Shown here one piece after another: positions 1-10,733 of a stretch of 64,000 nucleotides of DNA. Location of the stretch: positions 372,001-436,000 of the forward strand of contig NW_024881789.1 of the NCBI RefSeq assembly GCF_019059575.1, read 5' to 3'. Positions within the stretch are counted from its first letter, which is position 1. Each line of letters begins with the position of its first letter. Under the pieces are notes generated by a model. The model worked only from the letters and a program-made list of their open reading frames with translations, was not told the DNA's origin and did not search any database. The DNA comes from Amphibalanus amphitrite (taxonomy: Eukaryota > Arthropoda > Thecostraca > Balanomorpha > Balanidae). A program made the translations under genes and the position numbers.

Positions 1-493
1 TGACAATTGTCAACAAAATCTCAACCTGCTAAGCCGCTCCCCGCTGTGCATCTATCGCAGGGGTAGTGACATCCCCTAACCTCGCTTGTGATCACGGAGA
101 CATCTCAGGGTAGCCGTATTCAAAACACATGTTTTTATGTGGGGAGTTTTGGACTGATACAATCAACTGAGGCAGCCTTTCAGTTAAAATTAAAGCCTGC
201 ATTTATCCCTTCTTTAACTGCCAATAGGAAAAACGGTAGACCCAAAACTAAGGGGACGGGATGCTCGGAGAGGAACCAAAGCCCTTTCCTACACCAGCGG
301 CCCATCACGGCCATTACCTGGTAACCCTTAACTGCTAGATCAAATGGCAACTCTACCTGCATCATACGCCGCCGGGACACACCACAGCCCACAAACACGT
401 ATCGCACTGTCCACGCCCTCTGGTCGCCCGCGCCCCCGCCGCTCGTCCCCGCCCCGCCCGCGCGCGGCCGGCGGCCCGGCGCGCGCACCGTAC
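1..493 (-). other. REXO1 intron, left edge
   Basis: Sequence after the donor near 494. The first part (about 420-490) is GC-rich low complexity that translates only into Gly/Arg/Ala strings; the rest is ordinary. No exonuclease-domain exon was recognised here. Confidence 0.6.
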
Positions 494-788
494 CGTAGCC
501 GGCGGCGGCCAGCGGGCCGCAGAAGAACTCGTGGTGGGGCACGAAGTTGAAGACATTATTCATGTAGTGGTGAGGGTGCAACACAGTCGGCACGGCGTAC
601 GGCCAGCCTGCCACGTTGGAGAGGTCGGCCAGCGGCTGGCGACGCGGCAGCAACACCCATGTACCGTTCTGCGAGGTCGACTTGAGCGCGGCGGCGTCGC
701 GGAGTCGTTTGACGGCGCCGACGGACAGGTTGACGTAAACGCGACGGGACGGACTGCGGCTGTACACGACCTGCTCCTCCTCCAGAGC
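494..788 (-). CDS. REXO1: REXO1 exon: RSPS / VYVNLSVGAVKRLR segment
   Basis: The acceptor CTCCCTCCGTCCGCAG precedes 788. The protein ALEEEQVVYSRSPSRRVYVN then LSVGAVKRLR aligns with the vertebrate [30 protein letters not shown] block. The remaining 60 or so residues (PHHYMNNVFNFVPHHEFFCG and flanks) are less conserved and end near LAAAGYG, probably matching the ENGYP area. The donor is uncertain: GTACGG would end the exon at 494, GTGCGC at 489. Downstream sequence is a GC-rich low-complexity stretch that looks intronic. Confidence 0.85.
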
Positions 789-2060
789 CTGCGGACGGAG
801 GGAGAGAGGGGTCAGATACGGCACGGGAGCTACAGACAAATAGAGCTACAGAGAGTGAGAGGGAGGATTGGGAGGGGGGGGGGGGGGGTCAGACACACAA
901 CAGACAGACGAACGGGGACACATTGCATATTGCACAAGGCCGAATGAACATTAGTCATCGATTTGTACACTGCAACACGGTGATTACAGCGACATGAGTA
1001 ATAGTGACAGAAGTAAACGTATACCGAAATTAACTGAGGCCACGTTGAACTAAATATCCAAAACACAGTTGGCCCATCGCATCCACACATTAATCATTGG
1101 ACCCGCACCTACAGTGGCTAGTAAATATCCATTTATGACCTCCGTTTGAAACAAGTGCAGCGTTGAGGGACGGTGTCAGAGGAATGTACAGGTTTCAGGC
1201 CATGGTGGCCCCGGGTGGTGGGAGCCCCCGTCCATCCCCACTCCACCTGGATCACTGTCCACCCCGGGCGGATGGACAGATCGCGTGACTGGCGGCCGTC
1301 ACTGCGCGGACCGACGGCGTCACGGCGCCATTCGTCACGGGCCGTCACCCCCGATCGGCTAACGACTGTCCTATTGTGACGGATAAACGATCCGTCCCAG
1401 GACCCGGGGATGGCGCTACGTTCTACTACACGCAGCCGTAGGCTTTCAGACACTTTTGGTGAATGTAAGACGCCCCTCCACGGTTCACACCTCAACGTAT
1501 TACAACTAATCCTTCACCTGAGTTCGACTTCCCTTCCCTCTCCCCACCAAGCAATGGTAGGTTAGCTTCGGGACCCGGCCGGGTTCGCCTACCCCCCGTG
1601 TCACTCTCTCCTCCCACCTACCCAGTGGCTCACTCCAGAGACCTCACCCCCCCCCCCCACACACACTTAGCAAAGGTCACGCACAAAGCACAAAGACACG
1701 CCACAAAGCAGTCACCCCCGCCCCCACCGATGATGTCAGGTAGCGTCGTCACGCGTGTGGGGCCCGCATCCCCCCGCCCCACCCCTACCAGGCGCGTGGC
1801 GCCCCCACTACCGGTACCGACGGTCTAGTTCAAGGTCGCGACCCAGCAAACAGTGGCTGACGGCGTTCGATCGACACAGACCGTGGCCAGGGGATACCCG
1901 CAGACACCAGAGAGGCGGGCCATCCCGGAAACCACAGGACAACAGGGAGGTAGAGTCAACAGGACAGTCTCGAGCGTGTTATTAAGCGTGGGCTCATAGT
2001 ACAGGACAAGACAGGATAGTTAAAACGGTAGCAATATTGCAGGCAGACATAGCGGCTCAC
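789..2060 (-). other. REXO1 intron (1.3 kb)
   Basis: Intron between the exons ending at 2061 and starting at 788. It holds a poly-G run near 876-888 and a poly-C run near 1648. No repeat element, RNA gene or additional exon was recognised. Confidence 0.7.
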
Positions 2061-2198
2061 CTTTTTATATGCTTGCGCCTCATCGCCCGGATAGACCTTG
2101 AGCAACTCGGTACAAAAGTGGTCCAGGTATCGCTGCCGAATGGCGGTCGGCACCTTGCCACCGAGGTCTGCCGGGATTTTCGGGCGCGCCACACTAGC
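2061..2198 (-). CDS. REXO1: REXO1 exon: KVPTAIRQRYLDHF segment
   Basis: This exon has 46 codons, phase 0 at both ends, with acceptor CTTCTGTTACAG before 2198 and donor AAG/GTGAGC after 2061. It encodes ARPKIPADLGGKVP then TAIRQRYLDHFCTELLKVYP. The KVP-x-x-IRQRYL-x-x-F-x-x-E-x-LK pattern is diagnostic of REXO1 just upstream of the exonuclease. This is the strongest single piece of evidence for the gene identity. Confidence 0.92.
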
Positions 2199-2935
2199 CT
2201 GTAACAGAAGAGAGACCACAGTCAGACAAAGCTGGCAGATGGAAAACAGCAGAGGATCAGAACACAGAAACACCTGTTAACAAATGAGAACATTAACAGA
2301 GGAAAAGAACATAGAAACACCTGTAAACACAGAGTACAAGACAAGCCCAAGTGTGCTTTTTCATGAAGGGGACAAAGATAGCAGAACTGGGTCACTGTAA
2401 CACCTTGTTGGTAAAACAGGAACAGACCAGCACGACAAAAACAACATCAATATTTCCGATAACGAACAAAGAAGCGCGGCCGGCCCAGATCTCCCTCATA
2501 AGTTCACACCAGCTGCCTCTATCGGGGGAGGGCTGGCAAGTGTCCAAAGGCGGCGGAAACGGCTCCCACATGGGGGCGGGCGCTGACAGAGCCGACCTCG
2601 ACGGGTCTGATCACCCGTGGAGGTCACACAGACAGCGAGAAAACCTGGCCAGTGTCCACCGCGGCGAGCAAACAGCCGAAAAACGCCAGCGCGTGTCCAC
2701 GGGGGCGGCTGGCGGCGGTAGGTGGGACAAAGACCGGCCCTGACCGTGTTCGGACGGCGGATATGACCGGGCCGCACCGCTAGCCCAGGGGCCAGTGGCC
2801 TGACCGCCAACCGGGACCGGCCACCGCAGGTCAGCCGCCGCTGACCGCTGAGCGCAGCTCGACTAACCACCGCCTGACCTCCCACCTGACCACTGCACTG
2901 CACTGACCGACCGACCGACCAGCGGCACTACTTAC
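2199..2935 (-). other. intron between the Cys-rich candidate exon and the 2198 exon
   Basis: GC-rich sequence with a short (GACC)n tract near 2904-2920 right after the donor at 2936. A 135-codon open frame on the minus strand here has no splice support and odd composition, so I treat it as chance. Confidence 0.6.
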
Positions 2936-3433
2936 CCCGCTACAGAGCGGACCTTGCTCGGCACACACCAGCGCGGTCTCATCATCACAAATCCCATCGT
3001 ATCCGCAGTAGAAACACGTCTCTTTGAGCGCGCCGCAGCCGTCACAGCGCAGCGCCGGCTGGAGACACTCCTCACAGCTGGGTGGCTGTGGTGAGGTGTA
3101 GACGGCTCTCACACCCACACACTGCCAGCCGGGGACGATGGGCAGTGACGACGGCCACGACCAGTTCGGAGAGGCCGGCAGCACCGGCAGGCTCAGTCGC
3201 AGGGAGCCCACGTAGTGGACCGAGCTGGCCGTCAGCAGCTCCGCGCTGCAGCCCATGTCCACGGGAAACACAGTCATGGCACTGTCGGGGTTTACGAGGA
3301 CACACGCTCGGTCCACACACGGGAGTCGCAGCCGTCTTTTCAGCAGCGCCGCACTCGATACTCCTTCACACTCCGACCGACGACACGTCCGCACACCGCA
3401 GAGTCGACAGGGGACTGAAAGGGCCGCAAACGA
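2936..3433 (-). CDS. probable Cys-rich exon, unknown family
   Basis: An open frame ends at a near-perfect donor (GGG/GTAAGT, last exon base 2936). Two acceptors are possible: AAG at 3434, giving 166 codons in phase 0, or the stronger CCCTTTCAG, giving a start at 3414 in phase 1. The product is Cys-rich. An N-terminal CRLCGVRTCRRSEC is followed by a mixed central part and a C-terminal cluster, SCEECLQPALRCDGCG then TCFYCGYDGICDDE. The spacing suggests zinc binding but fits no family I can name. Leaving in phase 0, it could splice to the REXO1 exon at 2198. Vertebrate REXO1 as I remember it has no such segment. Confidence 0.5.
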
Positions 3434-4269
3434 CTTCCAAGCTTTAAATAATCCAATCGTCTTTCTAATCATATGCAGTAGACGATAACGCTACTGGAGG
3501 GGGCGGCCCCCTGATAAGAGGGTCAGCCACCCCACGGCGGGACCAAGTAGAGCGTTATCAGCTGTCTGGAAAGACCCCTCTCCCCCAACGCGTCGGCCGG
3601 CCACCGATCTGCGAGACGCTCATGAGGAGATAAGATAGCGCACCCCTTCTGCACGTGCGTGTATCCAAAAGGGTAGCAGCTGGATAACGGTTTTCAAAAT
3701 GTCGATTAGATAGTACGATTTCAGTTTGGCTTTTCTATTTATCATCCAGATGGTGCGCTATGTAATAGTCCAAGCTAATACAAAATTCATTGAATGTAGA
3801 AAAACCACTTGCCCAAGGATGTGTTTACCTGATCGGCCCGCCGCCCGGCGACGCTTTACAAAGTCGACAGTAGCAACTGGTAACAAACGGCGGCGTCCAA
3901 ACTGTACAAAATACAGAGTCAATGACAGTAATAGCTTGCCGTGGCGCAATAAAGCGGCCGGTCGGTCGATTTAAACCAGCCAGCAAGACCGAGCTGACCA
4001 ATGTCTGTGCCAAGGCACAAAGCTGATCGGTGGAGCATTGACAGCCGGACACAACAGACCCGACACCTCAGTGACTGAGGTCCGGCGTGTCTCGAGAAAA
4101 ACAGACCGGGAGGAGACTTGGGTGGGAATGCAGGCTGACTCTAAGTATCACGAAGATGAACCGAACTCGTGATGATGAGAGATGAGCCGATCACATCAAT
4201 CGATGATAAGGGAGACCACCACCATAGTTCTAGGAAAGTGTGCCCGTCCAGACCACAGAAGTATCATAC
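3434..4269 (-). other. intron or gap between the two candidate exons
   Basis: About 0.8 kb with no recognised gene, repeat or RNA. It is an intron if the two candidate exons belong together, and otherwise part of the 12.6-kb REXO1 intron. Confidence 0.5.
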
Positions 4270-4353
4270 CTGAAGGAGGGAGAGGTACACGCTGTCCATC
4301 ACGTTCACAGTCCGGACTGACGGCCACACCACATACACGCACATGTTGACAAT
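4270..4353 (-). CDS. possible small exon, unknown product
   Basis: On the minus strand an open stretch ends at a good donor (CTTCAG/GTATGA at 4270). Read in one frame it encodes NMCVYVVWPSVRTVNVMD and then SVYLSLLQ, with an ATG in a good context at 4344 and a possible acceptor (CTCTGAG) ending at 4354. That frame is phase 0 at both ends. A second frame gives a Cys-containing peptide that would leave phase 1. It may be a cassette exon of the REXO1-like gene, the first exon of an alternative transcript using the ATG, or part of an unrelated gene. I do not recognise the protein. Confidence 0.35.
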
Positions 4354-7300
4354 CTCAGAGCTCAGACCAGAGTGTGACACCCGCTACCGTCGCCGCCGTC
4401 GACTGCAGCCTCCAGGCGACACCACGGGCCGACATCGCTGCAGCCACGCGCAGGCATCCCACACCTATCCCAGCCGTCACGGGAGCTGTCACACGGAGCT
4501 GTCACAGGGAGAAGCTGTCACAGTCCGGCTCTGTCACACGCAGTCTGTCAGCGCGACACGAGCTCAGCCGCCGCACAGTGGTGACACGCCATCCCCGACA
4601 GGGGCGGGGCGAGGCGGGGGAGAGTCGAGGTCACCAGTCGCCGGAACAAGGGCCTTCGACCCCAGTACAGGTGCGGTGGTTTTGTATGGTAGCTAGCCCC
4701 GCGGACCGCGCCTGATCTCGGACGGAGTGAGAGCGCAGGTGTACGCTGGGTGCTGAGGATTGCGGCCGCACGTCGTGTCTTGGTGATACGTTGCTTCACC
4801 AGCGTCGCGGCATTGTCCCAGCGCTGGGGGCAGAGTACAGCCCGCTCCGCCACTGCGCCAGTCTCTCGGCGAAAGTCTGCGCCGCGGTATCGTGCCTGCG
4901 TCGCTATCGTCTCACCAGCGCCAGATAGTCGACACGCACTTCGGCCGTGCGCAGCGCCGCAAATACTGACTTTCCCAAACAGCCGATAGACCGGCGGATC
5001 GACTAGTCGTCCTATCGTCACCGTCGACTCCCTGACCGCACTTAGGTACTCTGATCGACGCTCGTGGATAACGTGCAACCCGGAACATCGGAGCTCTAAG
5101 GCTAATGAGCGCCCGGGCCTGCACCGGATCACTGGGTGAATTCACCTCAATTAGCCACACGGTACAAAGAATACCGGATCGGGACCATGCAGCATCGGCA
5201 CGCGAGCCGGCAATCGGGACCGGCCCGGCTCCGGTCCCGGCTCCGGCTCCGGCTCCGGCAGGAAGTCCGGGCCCGGTCCGGGGAGCGGAGGAATTTCAGA
5301 GTTCACAGGACAGAAGGAACGCGTGACGCCTTTGGCAGCCCCGGCTGCGATGACGTCCGGGCGAGCGGCGCCGGACGAGCTGCCAGCACGTGAGGCGCCG
5401 CTGTCAAAGTCGGCCTTCCCGCCCGTCCATCGACAGTCAGTTCAATACAGTAATATATGCCATATGGTGGGTGGTATGTCCCGACCGAGTAGCCTCAGTT
5501 CGTGCAGGAACGAACCCCAGCAAGGCGACAGAGAGAACTAAGAATGAACTGACTAGTGAGGCCATTGACCGGTGGCGTCACAAAGACGTCAGAGCACAGC
5601 TTTAGCGCAGCTCAAGGTCGTAATGAAAATTCCTGCTGCTCTCACGGCATGAATAATACGCCGGTGCGGGTCGAGTAAGGCGCACTCCTAACGCATAGCT
5701 GAGCACATTGAAATGAACAACGACAGACCAGAGAGATCACTGCCCTGTGGTGCACAGCCAGGGTCAGACCATGTCACTAGCAGCCGCCGGGACAAAGGAC
5801 ATAGAGAGCTGCGTGCGCCGCCGAATTTCAGCCGTTGACAGGATTAGTAATTAGTGATATAACCACGCCCAAGCGCTGGCAACACAGGCGACTGTTTTTG
5901 CAAGAGCGGCGCTTTCTCCGCCAGCACGACACGCTGCAGTTGCAAACAAAGACGAGACGGCGCCGCGCTGCGCTGTCCTCACTCCGTGGGAAACAGGAGG
6001 AAGCGGCGCCGCCCCCGGCCGCGCGGCAGGCTGCGTGATGTTGCAAATGACGGCGTCGCGTCACAAAGCCGCTATGTCGGCCGCCGCGCCGCTCGGCGCC
6101 TTTCACCGCTACTCGGTGAGTTCCGGCGCTGGCGGCCAATTTCCTGGGACCGGGGACGAGAGTGCGGGGGCGGACAGGTGGAACATATTCCACCGCCGCA
6201 GGCACGCCTCACCGGGAAATACAGTATCCACAGCGGGCCGGTCCCGGATCTCAACACCGCGCTGCCCATGGTATTTAACACACGTGCCAGATCTGTAATG
6301 ACTGACAGCAAACATCCCGCGTCGCCCGAGCCTGTGATGTTGGCGCCACACTAACAGGAAGTCCGACTACGTTGTGGATCCCAGTCACGTGCCAGCCGCC
6401 GGCCCACGTGACCTTGGGGTCGGCCCGGATCGGGTGAGTGGCGCAGCTCAGCCGACCAGAGGTAAACAACAGCCTCCAGCTCAGCTGCGGTCGAAAATCC
6501 GCCGCTTATTCAGTGGACTTCGTCTTCCTCCCAGCAAACTTTGCGGCTTACACTTGAACAATCCAGTGCCGAACTTTGACAAAGCCTCCGGGTATTTGAA
6601 AGCCAACGTTTATGTAGCACTGTGAGTTCTGTTTGTTCCGATCGCAGTAACATCACGCGCAAGTAGTCCGCTCTCAGGATTCCTCGGCCATTGCTCCGGC
6701 CGGTCACCCCACCCTGTACAGTGTACAGGTGGCAGTCCGGGGGGCCAGGAAGGTGCTCCGTCACGGCGCCAGCTGCCGCTCGCCGGCCGCCCGAGCCTTG
6801 GCAGCCGCTCTGCCAGCAGCGCCGGAGCTCTGCTCGCCGGCCTGGAGCGGCCAGTGACCTCCGATAGCGACCGGCTGTGTTTGGCTCTGCGCAGCGCCGG
6901 CAGCAGACCGCTATCGCGGCCCATGGCGTCTCTGTCGAGCTGAGAGCGCCGGCAGGTGAGTGGCTGGCCAGCGCGGTACATCGGACAGGGATGCTGGGAG
7001 GACAGGCGTTACAGACACGCCGAGATACTATACGGTAGCCCTGAGACAGCAGACAACTGCCGGTAAGGGTCGAGCTCTGTCAGTGTGTGTGTGTGGGGGG
7101 GGGGGGGGGAAGTAGCCCGCAGGTAGTCACAGAGATAATAGACATGTCCACGGTACCGGTCCCTGGGGGAACTAGGACGAGAGTGGGAGCCCCACTGCAC
7201 CCCGCCGTCCGCCGACCAGACGCCGGTCCTGTGTGACCTCTCATACCAGCACAGTACCGGCGGCTAAAACTGCCGTGTCGACAGCCATTCCCAAGTCCAT

Positions 7301-10300
7301 AGCTAAAACCGCCTGAAAGGTTAGGGCTATATCCACCTCAGATGGGTTCTTTTTAAACCGCTCCGGTCATTCCACACGCTAAGTTCACAGTCTACGTCAG
7401 ACGGCGGAGCGGCGCCCACCCCAATGTCAGAGAGCCGAACCCAAACAGTGAATCTGGGTCGGGGGCCAGTAACGCCACATGCGTAGTACTCACTGCTGCC
7501 TGTGTCGTCACAACACTGAGTAATAACACAGCTGTGCCGATGGCATAGAACAGGCGGCGATCGAACAGGGACCCCAGCACAGCTGGTCGGGAGTTAATTC
7601 TCCGCAAAACACAGCTCATTCTGAGAGTAGCGAGGCAGCCTTCGAAACAGCCCTGTCTTTCCTAACCTGTCTGTCATGGACTCATGACAGTCTGGGACAG
7701 GAGACTACGTTCCGTCACGGCACGTGATGCCACGTGACCCTCCCGGTCACGGCCCGTGTCGGCAGTAGCACGTGCGGTCGTGTGACTCCACCTCAGCCGG
7801 GCCGTCAGCCCGCTGTGTGGGGCAGCGGCCCAGTCGGCCCGGGGCCAACCAACGTGACCCGACTATTCCAGGTACGGCGGCAGCGGACCGACCGCAGCCG
7901 CCGCGACTCGACCGCACCAAAAACCGCAGCGACCCGCACACCAACGACCGATATATGCGTCTGTGTGTGTTAGGGAGGGGAGGGGGGGGGGTATCGTCGA
8001 TATTGTCGAGGTGCTGTAAGCCCGACAGCGAAGTCTTACAACACGCCGCTGAAGCTTTGTGGACATATGGCGGTTTTATCTCGAGGCCACCACACCAGAT
8101 ATCGCGTACTTTGCCTCGCTCGACTCTTGTGCTAGATGTGTGAAGGCGATCGTTACTTGTCGAATGAAATGTGAAAAAGGTTGTTTACACCTCGATGGCT
8201 TTCCGTAAATTTGTAAAATGTAGGTAATGACATTTCCGGACGGGCTCGACCTTCCTTGTAGTGAGACAATACGGCCATGTAAGCCAACAATCAACAATAT
8301 CTTTATCCCCATTATTCACTTCCTTTAGCGGATGTTAGACATATAAAGTTTCCTGTACCTACGATTCCTTAAAAATCCACTATCAGGGACCATGTTTCAC
8401 GAGGATGTTGTCATCAGCCACCGATAAGTAATCGGAATGATGCGCACATTATGAAATCACGAATACTCGGATATCGTGCGTACTCCTAACACGAGCCCAC
8501 TGTCATGTCTCAACAACATTCAGCCGCAACCGCATTAGCAACACATAACCTCTAGCACAAATTTCTCCACCATAGTATGCCAGTGGGCAAAGTTCAACTT
8601 CACAGCACCTCCAGCGACTGGTCTCGGATAATGGCCACTGGGCACGTGTGCAGTGTAAACACACATCCCTCCCTGACCACAACCGGCACTGCTTCGTGAC
8701 AAGAAAGGAGAGGGGAGGGGCAGGAGAACCAGCTAGGTGCTGTCCCCGTCACGGCGTCACATTTACCCGCCGTGACAGCTGAGCACGTGAGCTGCTGCAC
8801 CACCCTGCAGCTGCCAGCCGGGTTCAACGGCCCCACCACCGCCCAGCTCCACGCACGCTGGGCTGACAGGAGCTCACCGCGCCCACTCGCGCACCAAGGC
8901 CGCGCCTGACACCGAGGGACCGGGCAGCGGAGAGCAGTGACCCGGGTTCATCAGTGGAGGTCAGGTGAACAGGGCAGGGAGAATGGCAGCTATTCTTGGA
9001 GTGAAAGCAGACATTCTTGTCGACTTGGAGACAAAATGAATGAAACATAATCGGTTGTCAGCAAGGACATAATGAAAGGAGACAAAAGTGAATGTGATTA
9101 ACTTCCAGTCCCGACAATGATTTTAGAAGTAAAACAGTTTCATTTCAACATTGGTCAGACATGACAACCTTCATGGACTGACAGCATCGGCGGTAAATTC
9201 CAATAGAGCCAATCAGAACTGGGCGACAGCACCAGCAAGCAAGCGCCGTCAAGAAACGACTTATCCGAGCGGGAGGCCTACGGGACCTCAAAGCGAGCGC
9301 AAGGCGTGCTCTGAAACGTGTGATGCGGTTAGAGCTCGTCGTGGTTAATCAGAGTTCTCGGGAGAAGTGCGGCGCTCCCGGCTGTCTTCTGGAGCCTCTC
9401 CAAGGCGAGGTGAGCTCCTCTCTGACCCCCACGTGCTGCCGGTCATCCTTCCTCGCCCAGTCACCCTCACCGTCACCGTCTCTCGCCACCACCCTCCGTT
9501 ACTGTCGACCGTTTCCACTCGCCGCCAAGGGCACTCTGGGGAGCGTGCCTGGCAACACCGTCCGACCGTCACACCTGTCTGCTGCCGAGCAGGCAGCGGT
9601 GCCACCCCCGCCTGCAGGAGGTCCAACATCACGACCACCTGCTGCAGTGGTTACAGAGCAAGGCGGCGATCGAATGCATGAGTCAAACCGTGTGGGCTGC
9701 CCGAGGCACGTGGCGGTCGCCCTGGCGCGCTTTTCAAGGGGCGATATGGCGCGCTCTTCAAGGGCAGCCCTGTGTTGCCCGCCAATAGGCGAGCGGAGAA
9801 GTGGCGCGCAGTGCAGGCTGCGAAGGTCCCACCCACGCTGGGAGGCGACCTTCAATGGTGAGCGGCAGAGGAGCACAGAGAGGTCAACGGACTGCTGTAT
9901 CTCGGCAGCTCGGCTCGCCAGCTCTCTCCCGGCCGGCCGCACGGAGCGGGCGGCCGTACCGAGGTCAGACCGTCGAGCCATCGGCCGGTCAGCGGCCGTT
10001 ACACCTGGCCGGCCATGGCCCCGGTGGCGGACGGCAGGACGAGAGGCCCTGGCAGACGGGACGGGATGTGCAGGAGGCTTAACGTGAGGTCAATAGGGAC
10101 ACATCGTGCACTACATCGAACACAGCGGAATTCGCTAGATTACCAAGAGAACGATCAGCCTGCTTTAGATCGCTTTTCCAGTTACTCGCGCCATAAGCCT
10201 GTTTTCATGCTGTTGACGATTTTCAAAATATAAATTCTGGTACAAAACCCCGGCCTGTCCTGGCGCCTGGCGGTTCTGTCGTCCAGCTGCACGCTGCGAT

Positions 10301-10662
10301 AGTGCCGAGTCGCGACAGGGCGGCGGGTGCCTGCGGCTGATAGCGCGGCCCCGCACCCCCGCCGGCGGCAGTGCACGCTCCACCGCCCGCTGTCCGACCG
10401 TGACCTTCAACCCCGACTCCCGAACCGCCACACGCCACCGTACTATACCACGCTCCGATTCCACGAACTCGTTTCAGTCGGTGACCTCCATCCATAGCGC
10501 GGTGGAAAATCTCGTTCAACTCTTTCCAGGAGCTCCTCAGGCCTTCCCAGCAGGCGTCTCCGCCGTGCGACCCCGCCCCGCCCCGCGGCTCGCCTGGCCC
10601 CAAACCCACCGTCACCGAGCTGCCACGTCTTCGAAATCGCCGTGGCGCGCCGGCCAGTCCAA

Positions 10663-10733
10663 TACGTCATTGTTGACGTCGGTGACGTCACACCCAATGT
10701 TGTTGACGTCACAGTGGGCCTTCAGATGAGTCA
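10663..10733. promoter_or_regulatory. cluster of CRE-like TGACGTC sites plus one AP-1-like site
   Basis: Within 70 bp there are TACGTCA (10663), TGACGTC (10674), TGACGTCA (10683), TGACGTCA (10704) and ATGAGTCA near 10726. TGACGTCA is the full palindromic CREB/ATF site and TGAGTCA the AP-1 site. The density suggests an intronic enhancer or an alternative promoter, but this is sequence pattern only. Confidence 0.4.

Noticed and set aside
180-839. 219-codon minus open frame read as one protein
   Set aside because: Only 788 to about 494 fits REXO1. The part before 788 is the polypyrimidine acceptor and the part after 494 is GC-rich low complexity.
9320-10087. 255-codon plus-strand open frame
   Set aside because: GC-rich sequence has few stops; no domain, no splice support, and similar frames overlap on both strands.
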